Part shown: piece by piece, positions 16,793-25,621 of the stretch
Numbering within the stretch: the stretch's first letter is position 1
How the letters are laid out: every line of letters starts with the position of its first letter
Source of the DNA: Pedobacter faecalis
Lineage (GTDB): Bacteria; Bacteroidota; Bacteroidia; Sphingobacteriales; Sphingobacteriaceae
Assembly (NCBI RefSeq): GCF_030182585.1
Contig: NZ_JARXOW010000001.1
Coordinates: 2,046,001-2,110,000 of the forward strand
Direction: 5' to 3'
DNA length: 64,000 nucleotides
Program-made: the position numbers and the translations under genes
Notes under the pieces: generated by a model
Seen by the model: the letters and a program-made list of their open reading frames with translations, nothing else
Told to the model about the DNA's origin: nothing
Databases searched by the model: none

Positions 16793-18909
16793 TTACCTTT
16801 TGCTTTCAATACCATGACGGTCCTGCCCCCAACCTCTACCATATCGGAGGCCTTGTAATGCCGGTCGCTCTTGCCTGGCTCACTGGTATCCAGTACAATT
16901 TGCCATTCGGCGCCATAATGCGATACAGGCAGTTTGTACTGCAGGCCTTCGTGGTGTGCGTTAAAAATGACGTAAAAACTGTCGTCGGTAATCCGCTTTC
17001 CTTCTGTATCCACGCTCCTGATGCCCTTGCCGTTCAGAAACACGGCGAGCGACTTGGCGAAGTCTTCTTTCCAGTTATGCTCCTGCATTTCATCGCCCTC
17101 GGGAAGGAACCAGGCGATGTCTTCCACACCGGAGCCTTTGATGGCTTGCCCCTGGAACCATTTACGGCGACAAAAAACAGGGTGCGATTTGCGCATCTGG
17201 ATCAAGGTTCGGGTGTATTGCAGAAGGTCCTGATCTGCCCCCTTCCAGTCGAGCCAGGAAATCTCGTTATCCTGGCAGTAGGCGTTGTTGTTGCCGCCTT
17301 GCGTGCGACCAAACTCGTCGCCCGCCACCAGCATGGGCACGCCCTGCGAGAGGAACAAGGTGGCCAGGAAATTTCGCTTCTGCTGAATTCGCAGATCGTT
17401 GATCCGTTCATCGTCGGTCTCTCCCTCTACCCCATAATTGCAGGAGCGGTTATGGTCTTCACCGTCCCTATTTTCTTCGCCATTGGCTTCGTTGTGTTTT
17501 TCGTTGTAGCTAACCAGGTCGTGCAGCGTAAAGCCATCGTGCGCCGTAATAAAATTAACACTTGCTGTCGGACTGCGGTCGTTGTCCTGATACAAATCGG
17601 GACTACCGGTAAAGCGCGAGGCAAACTCGCCAAGCATACTCTCCTCGCCGCGCCAGTAGTCGCGTATGCAATCGCGGTATTTGCCGTTCCATTCGGCCCA
17701 TCCCTGCGGGAAGTTGCCCACCTGATACCCCCCCTCACCTATATCCCAGGGTTCGGCAATCAGTTTCACCTGCGAGATGACGGGATCCTGGTGAATAACA
17801 CTGAAGAATGATCCGAGCATATTCACTTCATTTAAGCCCCGCGCAAGCGTAGAAGCGAGGTCGAACCGGAAGCCGTCTACATGCATTTCAGATACCCAGT
17901 AACGCAGACTGTCCATCATTAAACGCAGCACGCTCGGAAAATGCGCATTCAGGGTGTTTCCCGTGCCTGTATAATCCATATAGTAGCGCTTATCGTCGGC
18001 CAGCCGGTAATACTCCGAATTGTCGATACCCTTGAAAGAAAGTGTAGGCCCCATATGGTTGCCCTCGGCGGTATGGTTGTACACCACGTCTAGAATAACC
18101 TCTATGCCCGCCTTATGCAGCGACTTCACCATATCTTTAAACTCCTTTACCTGTCCGCCCAGCGTACCCGATGAAGAATACCTTGTGTCGGGCGCAAAGA
18201 AACCTATGGTATTGTACCCCCAGTAATTGCTCAGGCCCTGTTCTATGAGGTGCCTGTCGTTGATAAACTGGTGTACCGGCATCAGTTCGATGGCGGTGAT
18301 GCCTATCGACTGCAGATATTTGATCATGACCGGGTGCCCTATGGCTGAGTAAGAACCCCGGATCTCCTCCGGAATGTCGGGGTGTAACTGGGTAAGCCCT
18401 TTAACGTGTGCCTCGTAAATGATGGTCTGATGATACGGAATCCTTGGCCCGGCAACGCCTTCCCAGTCGTAATTTTGGTCGACCACCACCGATTTCGGGA
18501 TAAACCTGGCACTGTCGGATGCATTGAAGCTCAGGTCATCTTTGCCCGGCTCGTAACCGAACAGCGAATCGTGCCAGTCTATGCGACCCGAAATGGCCTT
18601 GGCGTAAGGATCTATCAGCAGTTTATTGCGGTTGTAACGGTGACCGTTTTCGGGCTCATAGGGGCCGTCGACACGGTAGCCGTAACACTGTCCGGGCCCC
18701 AGGCCGGGAACGTACACATGCCATACCTGCCTGCTTTGTTCAGTAAGGGGGATGCATTGTGCAGCCTCATCGCCGGGCGTATCAAAAAGACAGAGTTCTA
18801 CGCCCTTGGCATTGCCGGCAAACAGCGCAAAGTTTACGCCTTTCCCATCCCAGGTGGCACCAAGCGGATAGGGTTGTCCGGGGTACGCTCTTTTAGTCTT
18901 GCTGCTCAT
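16789..18909 (-). CDS. glgX: Glycogen debranching enzyme GlgX/TreX type
   Basis: A GH13 isoamylase-type enzyme that hydrolyses alpha-1,6 branches of glycogen and supplies linear maltodextrins to TreY. It has 706 residues. The CBM48-like N-terminus (GQPYPLGATWDGKGVNFALF) precedes the barrel: nucleophile in VDGFRFDLASTLAR, Glu in KLIAEPWDIGEGGYQVGNFP, Asp in TAHDGFTLHDLVSYN. The position ahead of treZ and treY favours the TreX role. It is the first large gene of the trehalose operon and is preceded at 5 nt by a 51-codon small frame. Confidence 0.95.
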   Translation of the reverse strand: MSSKTKRAYPGQPYPLGATWDGKGVNFALFAGNAKGVELCLFDTPGDEAAQCIPLTEQSRQVWHVYVPGLGPGQCYGYRVDGPYEPENGHRYNRNKLLIDPYAKAISGRIDWHDSLFGYEPGKDDLSFNASDSARFIPKSVVVDQNYDWEGVAGPRIPYHQTIIYEAHVKGLTQLHPDIPEEIRGSYSAIGHPVMIKYLQSIGITAIELMPVHQFINDRHLIEQGLSNYWGYNTIGFFAPDTRYSSSGTLGGQVKEFKDMVKSLHKAGIEVILDVVYNHTAEGNHMGPTLSFKGIDNSEYYRLADDKRYYMDYTGTGNTLNAHFPSVLRLMMDSLRYWVSEMHVDGFRFDLASTLARGLNEVNMLGSFFSVIHQDPVISQVKLIAEPWDIGEGGYQVGNFPQGWAEWNGKYRDCIRDYWRGEESMLGEFASRFTGSPDLYQDNDRSPTASVNFITAHDGFTLHDLVSYNEKHNEANGEENRDGEDHNRSCNYGVEGETDDERINDLRIQQKRNFLATLFLSQGVPMLVAGDEFGRTQGGNNNAYCQDNEISWLDWKGADQDLLQYTRTLIQMRKSHPVFCRRKWFQGQAIKGSGVEDIAWFLPEGDEMQEHNWKEDFAKSLAVFLNGKGIRSVDTEGKRITDDSFYVIFNAHHEGLQYKLPVSHYGAEWQIVLDTSEPGKSDRHYKASDMVEVGGRTVMVLKAKGK

Positions 18910-18914
18910 AAACC

Positions 18915-19070
18915 TTACAAAAGTCTGAGAAGATAATCCGGACGTTTACGTTTGATTAACTTTTTAACCGGGACGTTTACTTGCCCCGTGCCTTTATGTA
19001 CGGTAAGCAGGGGAACTCCGGCCTTATCAAGAACCTCGGTCGTGTTACTTTTAAGTTGTTGCGCTTTCAT
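18915..19070 (-). CDS. Small hypothetical protein upstream of glgX (51 aa)
   Basis: An ATG-started frame of 51 codons that ends 5 nt before the glgX ATG. The product starts MKAQQLKSNTTEVLDKAG and ends in a basic stretch (VKKLIKRKRPDYLL), with no signal peptide or membrane span. Tight spacing to glgX suggests either a translated leader that couples to glgX or a small protein of the trehalose operon. I do not recognise a family. A chance frame is possible at this length. Confidence 0.45.
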   Translation of the reverse strand: MKAQQLKSNTTEVLDKAGVPLLTVHKGTGQVNVPVKKLIKRKRPDYLLRLL

Positions 19071-19174
19071 AGAAATCAGTTGTGAGTTGTATTAACGCAG
19101 CACAAAAGTTTTTGTTTACCAGCCCGCGTGATTAACGTAGTTTTCCGCCTTGGTGCGTACTTTACAGCACTTTG

Positions 19175-19978
19175 TCAGCTTTTCTCCGGGTCTACCGGCT
19201 TTTGCTGCTGGTGCATATTGTGTGCAGCCGCACTATCGGACAGTACATTGCTCATGGCCACCTGTATTTTATTCTTCAGGCCCGATGTTACCTTGTCTTT
19301 CCCACTCATTAGTGCTTCATAGCCGTCCTTCGCCACATCTGCCGGATCAGACATGGCGTCTTTATCCTGAACTATCGTGCTGCTTTGCATATCGGCCTTA
19401 TTGAAAAAGTCGGTATCTGTAACGCCTGGAAGTAGTGCGGTAACCGTGATGCCTGTCTCTTTCAGCTCCTCCCTGATGCCTTCCGAGAAAGAGAGCACGA
19501 AAGCCTTGGTACCATGGTAAACGGCCTGCCATGGTCCTGGAACCTTACTGGCTATAGAAGCGACGTTCAGGATCTTGCCGGCATCCTTTTGCAGCATGTC
19601 TTTGAGGAACAGTTTGGTGAGTATAACCAGGGAGGAAACGTTGAGCTCTATGATATCAAGCTCCCGCGCTAACTCGTTGTCCTGAAACAGCCCATACACA
19701 CCCTGACCGGCATCGTTTACCAGTACATCTATGTGTATCCCCATGGATTTAACCTTTTCGTGTACGGCAAAGGATTCGTCGCGGTTAAACAAATCTGCCG
19801 CAATGGCGTGCACCTGCACCCCCTGCGCACGGAACTCTTCGGCTTTGCGGTCGAGCTCCTGCTGATCGCGTGATACGATGACGAGGTTGTAGCCATCGGC
19901 AGCAAACAACTTTGCCAATTCATAACCGATGCCGCTTGTAGCGCCCGTAACCAGGGCAAATTGATTTAATGTTTTCAT
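19175..19978 (-). CDS. SDR family NAD(P)-dependent oxidoreductase
   Basis: A classical short-chain dehydrogenase/reductase of 267 residues. The cofactor loop TGATSGIGYELAK is near residue 12, with NDAGQGVYG (a variant of the usual NNAG) in the middle. The catalytic Ser lies in NVASIASKVPG and the Tyr-Lys pair in VYHGTKAF. Basic residues after the second strand (SRDQQELDRK) suggest NADPH preference. The ATG at 19978 is chosen; an in-frame TTG 7 codons upstream is less likely because the next residues match the family start. The substrate is unknown, and it stands alone between the trehalose operon and a glycosyltransferase. Confidence 0.88.
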   Translation of the reverse strand: MKTLNQFALVTGATSGIGYELAKLFAADGYNLVIVSRDQQELDRKAEEFRAQGVQVHAIAADLFNRDESFAVHEKVKSMGIHIDVLVNDAGQGVYGLFQDNELARELDIIELNVSSLVILTKLFLKDMLQKDAGKILNVASIASKVPGPWQAVYHGTKAFVLSFSEGIREELKETGITVTALLPGVTDTDFFNKADMQSSTIVQDKDAMSDPADVAKDGYEALMSGKDKVTSGLKNKIQVAMSNVLSDSAAAHNMHQQQKPVDPEKS

Positions 19979-20190
19979 ATTCTGATAGGTAGACTGCAAA
20001 AAGAACAGTGTACATCACAGAAAAGTTTACGAAAATTACGTGGAGTTGCGATTGACCTGAGTGATCTGAAATAATAAAGGGAGTTGAAATTAATCTCCTC
20101 CCCTTATAATCATCCCTATTGTTATAACAAATATAACATGTTTATTTCAATTGCAAAAAAAATAATTATTTATTTTCGCGCGGCCCTGCC

Positions 20191-21414
20191 TTACAGGAGT
20201 GCGTTAATCTTTTGAAGGATAACCTCCCTGCTCAGATTTTGCTCCGCATAGTCGCGTGCATTCCTTCTGATCTTGCTGAAATCTGAGCTACAGCATCTTA
20301 GTATTGCTTTAGCCAGTGCTTCATCGTCTTGTGGCGGAACCACCAGGCCCATCTTATTTTCTTTGATCACCTTATACAGCGAAGTACCGGGATGTGTGGT
20401 TACGATGGCAAGTCCGCCTACCGACAAAATGGTATTGAGCTTAGATGGCATCACCATATCAGCCTGGTCTTCCTTGTGCAATACGAGATGGACCGTCCCG
20501 ATATTGAGAAAGTTATTGAACACCCGGTTTGATTGTACCGGCAGAAAAGATACGTTGTTCAGGTCCAGTTCGGCGGCCATCCTGACCAGCCGCTCCTTGA
20601 ACGGGCCGGTGCCGCAGATGATGAACTTGATATGTGGCTGGTCGCGCAGCCGCTGGGCCACCCTTAACAGGCCGTCGAGCCCCTGCTTTTCACCGATGCT
20701 CCCCGAATACACGACGAGTTCATCGGCAGAAGAGAACCCCCATCTGCGCTTCAGGTTGTCGGCATTTACAACCGGATAGTAACTTATCGTATCTACCCAG
20801 TTTGGAAACAGCGACACGGTTTTGCTTGTCTTCTGTTCCACCTTCTTCCTCATTCCTTCGGCCACCGTGCTGATATGGTCCATAGCGTTGAGCATATGCC
20901 GCTCAGCTTTTAGCAGCCAGGACAGCAACCGCCTGGAGCGTATCATACCCAGGCGCTGGGCCGACTCAATCTGAAGGTCCTGGATGTGGTAGGTTACCGG
21001 CGTACCTCTCACCATCCGGTAAAACAAGCCCAGGTAGCCAAGATGAAAAGGCGGCGCTATCACAAAGGTCATATCGTAGCGCTTCTTGAACAGCAGCCGA
21101 CAAATCATCAGAAATGCAGAAAGAAAGAAGGTCAGTTCGTGCAGCGCACGCTTAAAGGCAGTTGGCCTGGAGGGGATGTACATGGGGCAGCGATACAGGG
21201 TGATGCCTTTGGACGGCCTCTCCTTCCGGTAGCTGAGCCCTGAAGTGGGCTGCTGCAGTTTCCATTGGGGGTAGTATGGATAGGCGGTAACCATCGTGAC
21301 CTCATAACCCTTTTCGGCCAGCCAGGAGAGCATCTCCCCGGTGTATTTCCCTATTCCTGTAGGCTCTGGTAAACTGTTGATCCCGATGACCAGAATTCTC
21401 TTTACATTACTCAT
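20191..21414 (-). CDS. GT4 family glycosyltransferase (WcaI/WbuB-like)
   Basis: A GT-B fold retaining glycosyltransferase of 407 residues, probably adding a sugar to a lipid-linked exopolysaccharide or O-antigen repeat unit on the cytoplasmic face. The N-terminus ILVIGINSLPEPTGIGKYTGE is typical of the colanic acid WcaI/WbuB group. The C-terminal nucleotide-sugar region has VVYSGSIGEKQGLDGLL, ICGTGPFKERLV and the closing domain around GLVVPPQDDEALAKAI. The ATG at 21414 is chosen because the upstream in-frame extension is basic, lacks family residues and starts with a non-ATG codon. Donor and acceptor sugars cannot be read from sequence. Confidence 0.85.
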   Translation of the reverse strand: MSNVKRILVIGINSLPEPTGIGKYTGEMLSWLAEKGYEVTMVTAYPYYPQWKLQQPTSGLSYRKERPSKGITLYRCPMYIPSRPTAFKRALHELTFFLSAFLMICRLLFKKRYDMTFVIAPPFHLGYLGLFYRMVRGTPVTYHIQDLQIESAQRLGMIRSRRLLSWLLKAERHMLNAMDHISTVAEGMRKKVEQKTSKTVSLFPNWVDTISYYPVVNADNLKRRWGFSSADELVVYSGSIGEKQGLDGLLRVAQRLRDQPHIKFIICGTGPFKERLVRMAAELDLNNVSFLPVQSNRVFNNFLNIGTVHLVLHKEDQADMVMPSKLNTILSVGGLAIVTTHPGTSLYKVIKENKMGLVVPPQDDEALAKAILRCCSSDFSKIRRNARDYAEQNLSREVILQKINALL

Positions 21415-21657
21415 CCCTGAGGTTATTTGGATAGCGTTTTCCCCATCTTGTTCATAAAAATGCCCCGACCATGCCAGGCAGAAGGCAGCATATGGCCGAT
21501 GCAAGCGCTTAGAACGTCGTTTTACCCGTTTAGTTATCTTATAGTATGCAATTGCAGTACCAATTGCTAAGTAGCTGTCCTTACGGTAAATAAATTTGAA
21601 AATCCAAAACAAAATCTGCGGCTTTAAGGTTTATACGGTAATCAAAACCTTAAAACT

Positions 21658-21828
21658 ATGGGACTATTAAAAACAGCCTTAATTGGCGCCGCGGTATATG
21701 GCGCTATTAAATATGTAACCAAGAAAGATGAGAATGGCAGATCCATCGCAGACAATATCAAAGAAAAGGCGCCTGAATGGATGGAGAAAGCCCGGAATAT
21801 GAATACGCAAATGAAAATGGGCGTATGA
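21658..21828 (+). CDS. Small hypothetical protein (56 aa), coupled to ankyrin gene
   Basis: A 56-residue protein starting MGLLKTALIGAAVYGAIKYV, a short Ala/Gly-rich hydrophobic N-terminus, followed by a charged amphipathic region (KKDENGRSIADNIKEKAPEW). This layout resembles small YtxH-like or membrane-associated stress proteins, but the match is by look only. Its TGA overlaps the ATG of the ankyrin gene as ATGA, so the two are translationally coupled. Confidence 0.65.
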   Translation: MGLLKTALIGAAVYGAIKYVTKKDENGRSIADNIKEKAPEWMEKARNMNTQMKMGV

Positions 21829-22124
21829 CAAACACATCTCAAGTGATTATCCACGCGGCAAGACAGGGCAACCTGGACTTGCTTAGCGAGTTGATACGCA
21901 TGGCAACAAACGTAAATGCGCGTGATGAACGGGGCCTTACCCCGCTGATCAATGCCTGTTATCATAACAAGTATGCGGCAGCAAAACTGCTTATTGATTC
22001 CGGAGCAGACGTTAATGTGGTTGACGGCGCCGGACAAACAATTTTGATGGGTGTCGCTTTAAGAGGGCATGCAGATATAGCGCAACTGCTTATTGACAGT
22101 GGTGCGCAGCTGGAACATGCCTGA
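21825..22124 (+). CDS. Ankyrin repeat protein (99 aa)
   Basis: Almost entirely ankyrin repeats: about three units, recognisable by HAARQGNLDLLSELI, GLTPLINACYHNKYAAAKLL and AGQTILMGVALRGHADIAQL, each ending in a DSGADVN-like turn. It has no signal peptide, so it is probably a cytoplasmic protein-binding module. The ATG at 21825 is preferred over an upstream in-frame ATG at 21777 because it overlaps the stop of the 56-aa gene in an ATGA junction and leaves a clean ankyrin start. A strong intrinsic terminator follows at 22153. The partner is unknown; the coupled small protein is the obvious candidate. Confidence 0.8.
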   Translation: MTNTSQVIIHAARQGNLDLLSELIRMATNVNARDERGLTPLINACYHNKYAAAKLLIDSGADVNVVDGAGQTILMGVALRGHADIAQLLIDSGAQLEHA

Positions 22125-22152
22125 TCGGGACATTTAAGATCTAAGCATATGT

Positions 22153-22181
22153 AATCGCCCCCAGTGGGGCGATTTTTTTTT
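22153..22181 (+). terminator. Intrinsic terminator after the ankyrin gene
   Basis: A perfect 9-bp stem, AATCGCCCC and GGGGCGATT, with a 4-nt loop (CAGT) followed by an uninterrupted run of T. Confidence 0.9.
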
Positions 22182-22359
22182 ACTCTTTTTTTGTATATTT
22201 ATCACGCAGCCTGTCCCAAACAGGTTGCTATAACCAAATTTAGCCTCCTAACTACCTGATGAACCATACCCGATATTGTTCTTCTCATGCTATTTCTGCG
22301 TCTGCTAAGCACGCACTATCCTGCGCTATTCAATTAACCAATATATCAAACCAAAAACT

Positions 22360-23946
22360 ATGCTTAGAAAAAATCATCTATTTTTCCTATTGCTCATGCT
22401 TGCCGGAGCGGCAGGCTGTTCAAAAAAACAGGAGGAGCTTCCGGTTGTAGACCTAAATCTCGACAAAGCGAAGCTGGCCCTTCTTCCCAATCAAAGCGCA
22501 GAAGTAAAAATCGAGTCCGGAAATGGCGAATACACCGCCGTATCATCAAGCCCTGATGTCGCTAAGGCGACCGTATCGGGAAACACCATTACCGTTACTG
22601 CGACGACTACGGCCGACCGCGCCAATGCTGTTATTGTGGTAACAGACAAAATGTTTAAGCGCAAGAGTATCGACGTGGAAGTAGCGAAGTTGTTTGAGCT
22701 GACGCTCGACAAATCGGAGGCCGCGCTTGAAGTGGGCGTGGCAGGTAAGGACCAGATTACGCTGAGCGTGAACAGCGGGAATTATGGCTATGAGACTACT
22801 TTTATTGAAAACGCGGAGCAACTTATCCAGATAGATAAGTCGAAGCTCGAATCACACGGTAAGCTTGTGGTGAAAGCCCTGGCCGCCGGAACGGCAAAAC
22901 TTAAGCTGAGCGATGCCAAAGGTAAGGAAAAGACGCTGACCTTCACGATCACTGCGCCAAACCAGGTAACGGTCGACAAAGCCAGTGTAACCTTCGAGCA
23001 GATCCAGGCAAAAACGGAGGTCAACATCACCAACGGAAACGGGGGCTATAAAATTTCTGTGGCCAACCCGGCCATCGCCCGCGTGGCGCTGAATGGCACT
23101 AAGCTTTCCATTATGGCTAAAAGCGCCGGTACCACTGCCCTGAACATTGAAGATAAGAAGGGACAGAAGACCGTAGTGAACGTAACGGTGTCGGCATCCG
23201 AAAATGCAATGAACCTGGGTACAGACTACTTTGCTTATGCCAATTTCTCCGATATCGCGGTGGTGGACCAGTCGGTGAAATCCCTCAAAAAAGCTACGTT
23301 CGAGATGACCTGTAAAATCGATAGCTATCGGGGACTGCAAACTTTCATGGGGCTGGAGGGCAACCTGATCATCCGCGGTAAGCACGACAGTCACCTGCCC
23401 ACCCATCCTATACAGATTGCGGGGCTGGGCGACAAGATCATGCTGGAAAGTAAAAGGAGTTTCAATCTGAATGAGTGGATGCACATTGCTTTGGTGGTGG
23501 ATTGCGACCAGGCCGATGTAAAGAATAAATACAAGCTTTACATTAATGGGGTGGAAGACGAATTGGTAGTGGTGAACCAGACCGAAACGCATACGGCGCT
23601 AGACCTGACCAGCAGCGGAGACGGCAAAAGATTCCAGATAGGCCGGGCATTTGGTCAGGATTTCAGAGCGATGCGCGGCACGGTAGCTGAAGCGCGGGTG
23701 TGGACGGTGGCACGCAGCGGTGCCGAGATAAGGGCCAACATGTGCGACGTAGGTGTTACGACACCAGCCGGCTTGCTTGCTCGATGGAAGTTTTCGTCGG
23801 GACTGGAAACAGGATTCATCCTCGACAGCAACAGCGGCAAGTATGAAACCAACCTGATTATAGCCAATGCCAAAGCAAACGGCAGCTACACGCAGGTTAA
23901 GGCACCTGCCAGCGCATTTGTAAGTAAAGGATGTCCAAACCAATAA
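22360..23946 (+). CDS. Surface lipoprotein with Ig-like repeats and a C-terminal LamG/ConA-like domain
   Basis: A 528-residue lipoprotein with signal peptide and lipobox (LAGAAGC, Cys20). About residues 30-280 contain three beta-rich BIG2-like repeats with recurring NGEY/NGGYK and ITVTA/LSIMAKSAGT motifs. The C-terminal 230 residues form a concanavalin A-like (LamG) jelly-roll: FEMTCKIDSYRG, FNLNEWMHIALVVD, YKLYINGVED, then GTVAEARVWTVARS. This domain usually binds glycans. It lies 9 nt before a GH76 mannanase, so it may present or bind the polysaccharide that the mannanase cuts. No SusC/D pair is adjacent, so this is not a classical utilisation locus. Confidence 0.8.
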   Translation: MLRKNHLFFLLLMLAGAAGCSKKQEELPVVDLNLDKAKLALLPNQSAEVKIESGNGEYTAVSSSPDVAKATVSGNTITVTATTTADRANAVIVVTDKMFKRKSIDVEVAKLFELTLDKSEAALEVGVAGKDQITLSVNSGNYGYETTFIENAEQLIQIDKSKLESHGKLVVKALAAGTAKLKLSDAKGKEKTLTFTITAPNQVTVDKASVTFEQIQAKTEVNITNGNGGYKISVANPAIARVALNGTKLSIMAKSAGTTALNIEDKKGQKTVVNVTVSASENAMNLGTDYFAYANFSDIAVVDQSVKSLKKATFEMTCKIDSYRGLQTFMGLEGNLIIRGKHDSHLPTHPIQIAGLGDKIMLESKRSFNLNEWMHIALVVDCDQADVKNKYKLYINGVEDELVVVNQTETHTALDLTSSGDGKRFQIGRAFGQDFRAMRGTVAEARVWTVARSGAEIRANMCDVGVTTPAGLLARWKFSSGLETGFILDSNSGKYETNLIIANAKANGSYTQVKAPASAFVSKGCPNQ

Positions 23947-23955
23947 CCTCGAAAC

Positions 23956-25524
23956 ATGAAACATATATATATACTATGGGTAGCCCTTGTACTCTCGGCT
24001 ACCATCCTATCCTGTAAAAAAGGCGGGGTTGCCCCGCTTCCTGAAGATAACATCGGGACTACGATCAGCCCTGTAGCGCAATTGAAAGCACAGGCGACCA
24101 CCGAAGAAAATGAGCTGGCCTTGAGCTGGACAAATCCGGAAGATGAACACCTGATGAAAGTAGAGATCAGTTATAGTCCGACCGCTACACCGACGGCAGC
24201 TTCGCCTAACCCGGTACTGGTCGACGCCGCATCGGGCGCACAGGCTACACTCAAAATAAAGCTCCCTGTACATGCAAAATATACAATCAGGGCGGTAACC
24301 ATCAACCGCGCCGGTGTAAGATCGGTGCCCGCCACCGTAGACGCAACGCCGTTTAAGCCCGGCACAGTGGTGGAGCCGGAGCCTGAGGATCTGGCAAACC
24401 GGTTTTTAAAGCGCACGGATACATTAATGACTTCATTGGTGGCTCACTTCCTGGAGGGTAAGTCTATGGACATGTGGACGAATAACTACCCTTATAAAGC
24501 CGGTGACTTTTGGCAGAATGCTGCGATGGCTTGGGGGCATGGCGCTGCGTTTTCTGGCTATGCAGCATTTAAGGAAGCCGCTGAAGGAAAGACTGAATAT
24601 AAAACCAAAATTCAGAATTTGTATGATAACCGCTTGCTGACCAGCATTGATAAGCTGCGCAACAGAAAGAATGGCAAGGCCGAGGCTTATGCGGTATGGC
24701 CTGGCGATGGCGATGAGCGCTTTTACGATGACAACATCTGGATAGGTATCGACATGGCGGATCTGTATATGCTGACAAAAAACCAGAAGTACCTGGATCG
24801 GGCAGAGATGGTGTGGACTTTCGTGCTTGAGGGTACCGACAATGCCATGGGCGGCGGGGTGTACTGGAAAGAATATGGCGACAGCAAGAACACCTGCTCC
24901 ACAGCACCAGCGGCTGTATTGGCGGCCAAACTATACGAAGCAACCAAGAAACCGGCATACCTGAACAGCGCAAAGTCCTTGTATTCCTGGGTAAAGCAAC
25001 ATCTGCAAGATCCTTCAGACTATCTCTACTGGGATAACGTGAAGCTATCGGACAAAAACAACCCGAATTCAACGCTATTGGTAGACAAAAGCAAGTTCAG
25101 TTACAATTCTGGTCAGCCCATGCAGGCAGCTGCATTACTGTACAACATTACGAACGAACAGCAATACCTCACGGATGCGCAGAATATTGCAAAATCGGCC
25201 TATAAGCGTTGGTTCATTCCGTTCAACTCTTATACGATCGGTCAGTCGTTCCGCATTCTTGCGCCCGACCATGTGTGGTTTCAGGCCATCATGTTCAGGG
25301 GCTTTATCGAGCTGTACAAAATCGATAAAAACCGGACATACGTTTCTGCCTATGAGAAGACGATGGAAAATGCATGGCGATCAAATGCCCGCAACCGCGG
25401 TACCAATATGATTAATGATGACTTCAGAGGCGGCACTACGCAGACCAGCTGGGAGATCTTGTTCCAGGGGGCATGTCTGGAAATGCTTGCCAGACTCGCA
25501 GCGCTGGAGCAGCAAGGTTTGTAA
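23956..25524 (+). CDS. GH76 family glycoside hydrolase lipoprotein with FN3-like domain
   Basis: A putative endo-alpha-1,6-mannanase or related GH76 enzyme, anchored as a lipoprotein (signal peptide, lipobox Cys near residue 16 before KKGG). An FN3-like domain (about 40-130, ELALSWTNPEDEHLMKVEIS) precedes the (alpha/alpha)6 barrel. The GH76 adjacent catalytic aspartates are visible at about D258-D259 in RFYDDNIWIGIDM. Further family segments are MGGGVYWKEY and FSYNSGQPMQAAALLY. The length of 522 residues fits. It shares an operon with the LamG lipoprotein and ends before a bidirectional terminator. The substrate could be yeast-type mannan or the cell's own polysaccharide; sequence alone does not say. 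Confidence 0.88.
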   Translation: MKHIYILWVALVLSATILSCKKGGVAPLPEDNIGTTISPVAQLKAQATTEENELALSWTNPEDEHLMKVEISYSPTATPTAASPNPVLVDAASGAQATLKIKLPVHAKYTIRAVTINRAGVRSVPATVDATPFKPGTVVEPEPEDLANRFLKRTDTLMTSLVAHFLEGKSMDMWTNNYPYKAGDFWQNAAMAWGHGAAFSGYAAFKEAAEGKTEYKTKIQNLYDNRLLTSIDKLRNRKNGKAEAYAVWPGDGDERFYDDNIWIGIDMADLYMLTKNQKYLDRAEMVWTFVLEGTDNAMGGGVYWKEYGDSKNTCSTAPAAVLAAKLYEATKKPAYLNSAKSLYSWVKQHLQDPSDYLYWDNVKLSDKNNPNSTLLVDKSKFSYNSGQPMQAAALLYNITNEQQYLTDAQNIAKSAYKRWFIPFNSYTIGQSFRILAPDHVWFQAIMFRGFIELYKIDKNRTYVSAYEKTMENAWRSNARNRGTNMINDDFRGGTTQTSWEILFQGACLEMLARLAALEQQGL

Positions 25525-25568
25525 TAAGCTTTAGTTGTCTAATCATCCGCTCTCGGAGTGGACATAAA

Positions 25569-25598
25569 AAAAGGTGCTTCCCGCGGGAAGCACCTTTT
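25569..25598. terminator. Bidirectional intrinsic terminator between convergent genes
   Basis: A perfect palindrome: AAAAGGTGCTTCCCG mirrored by its complement, 15 bp per arm with T-runs on both strands. It serves the GH76 gene on the plus strand and the lipoprotein gene on the minus strand. Confidence 0.9.
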
Positions 25599-25621
25599 CT
25601 ATTTATTATCTCTGCGAAAGC

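Noticed and set aside
16858..17811. Open frame opposite glgX (317 codons)
   Set aside because: Antisense to a complete GH13 enzyme; composition does not resemble a real protein.
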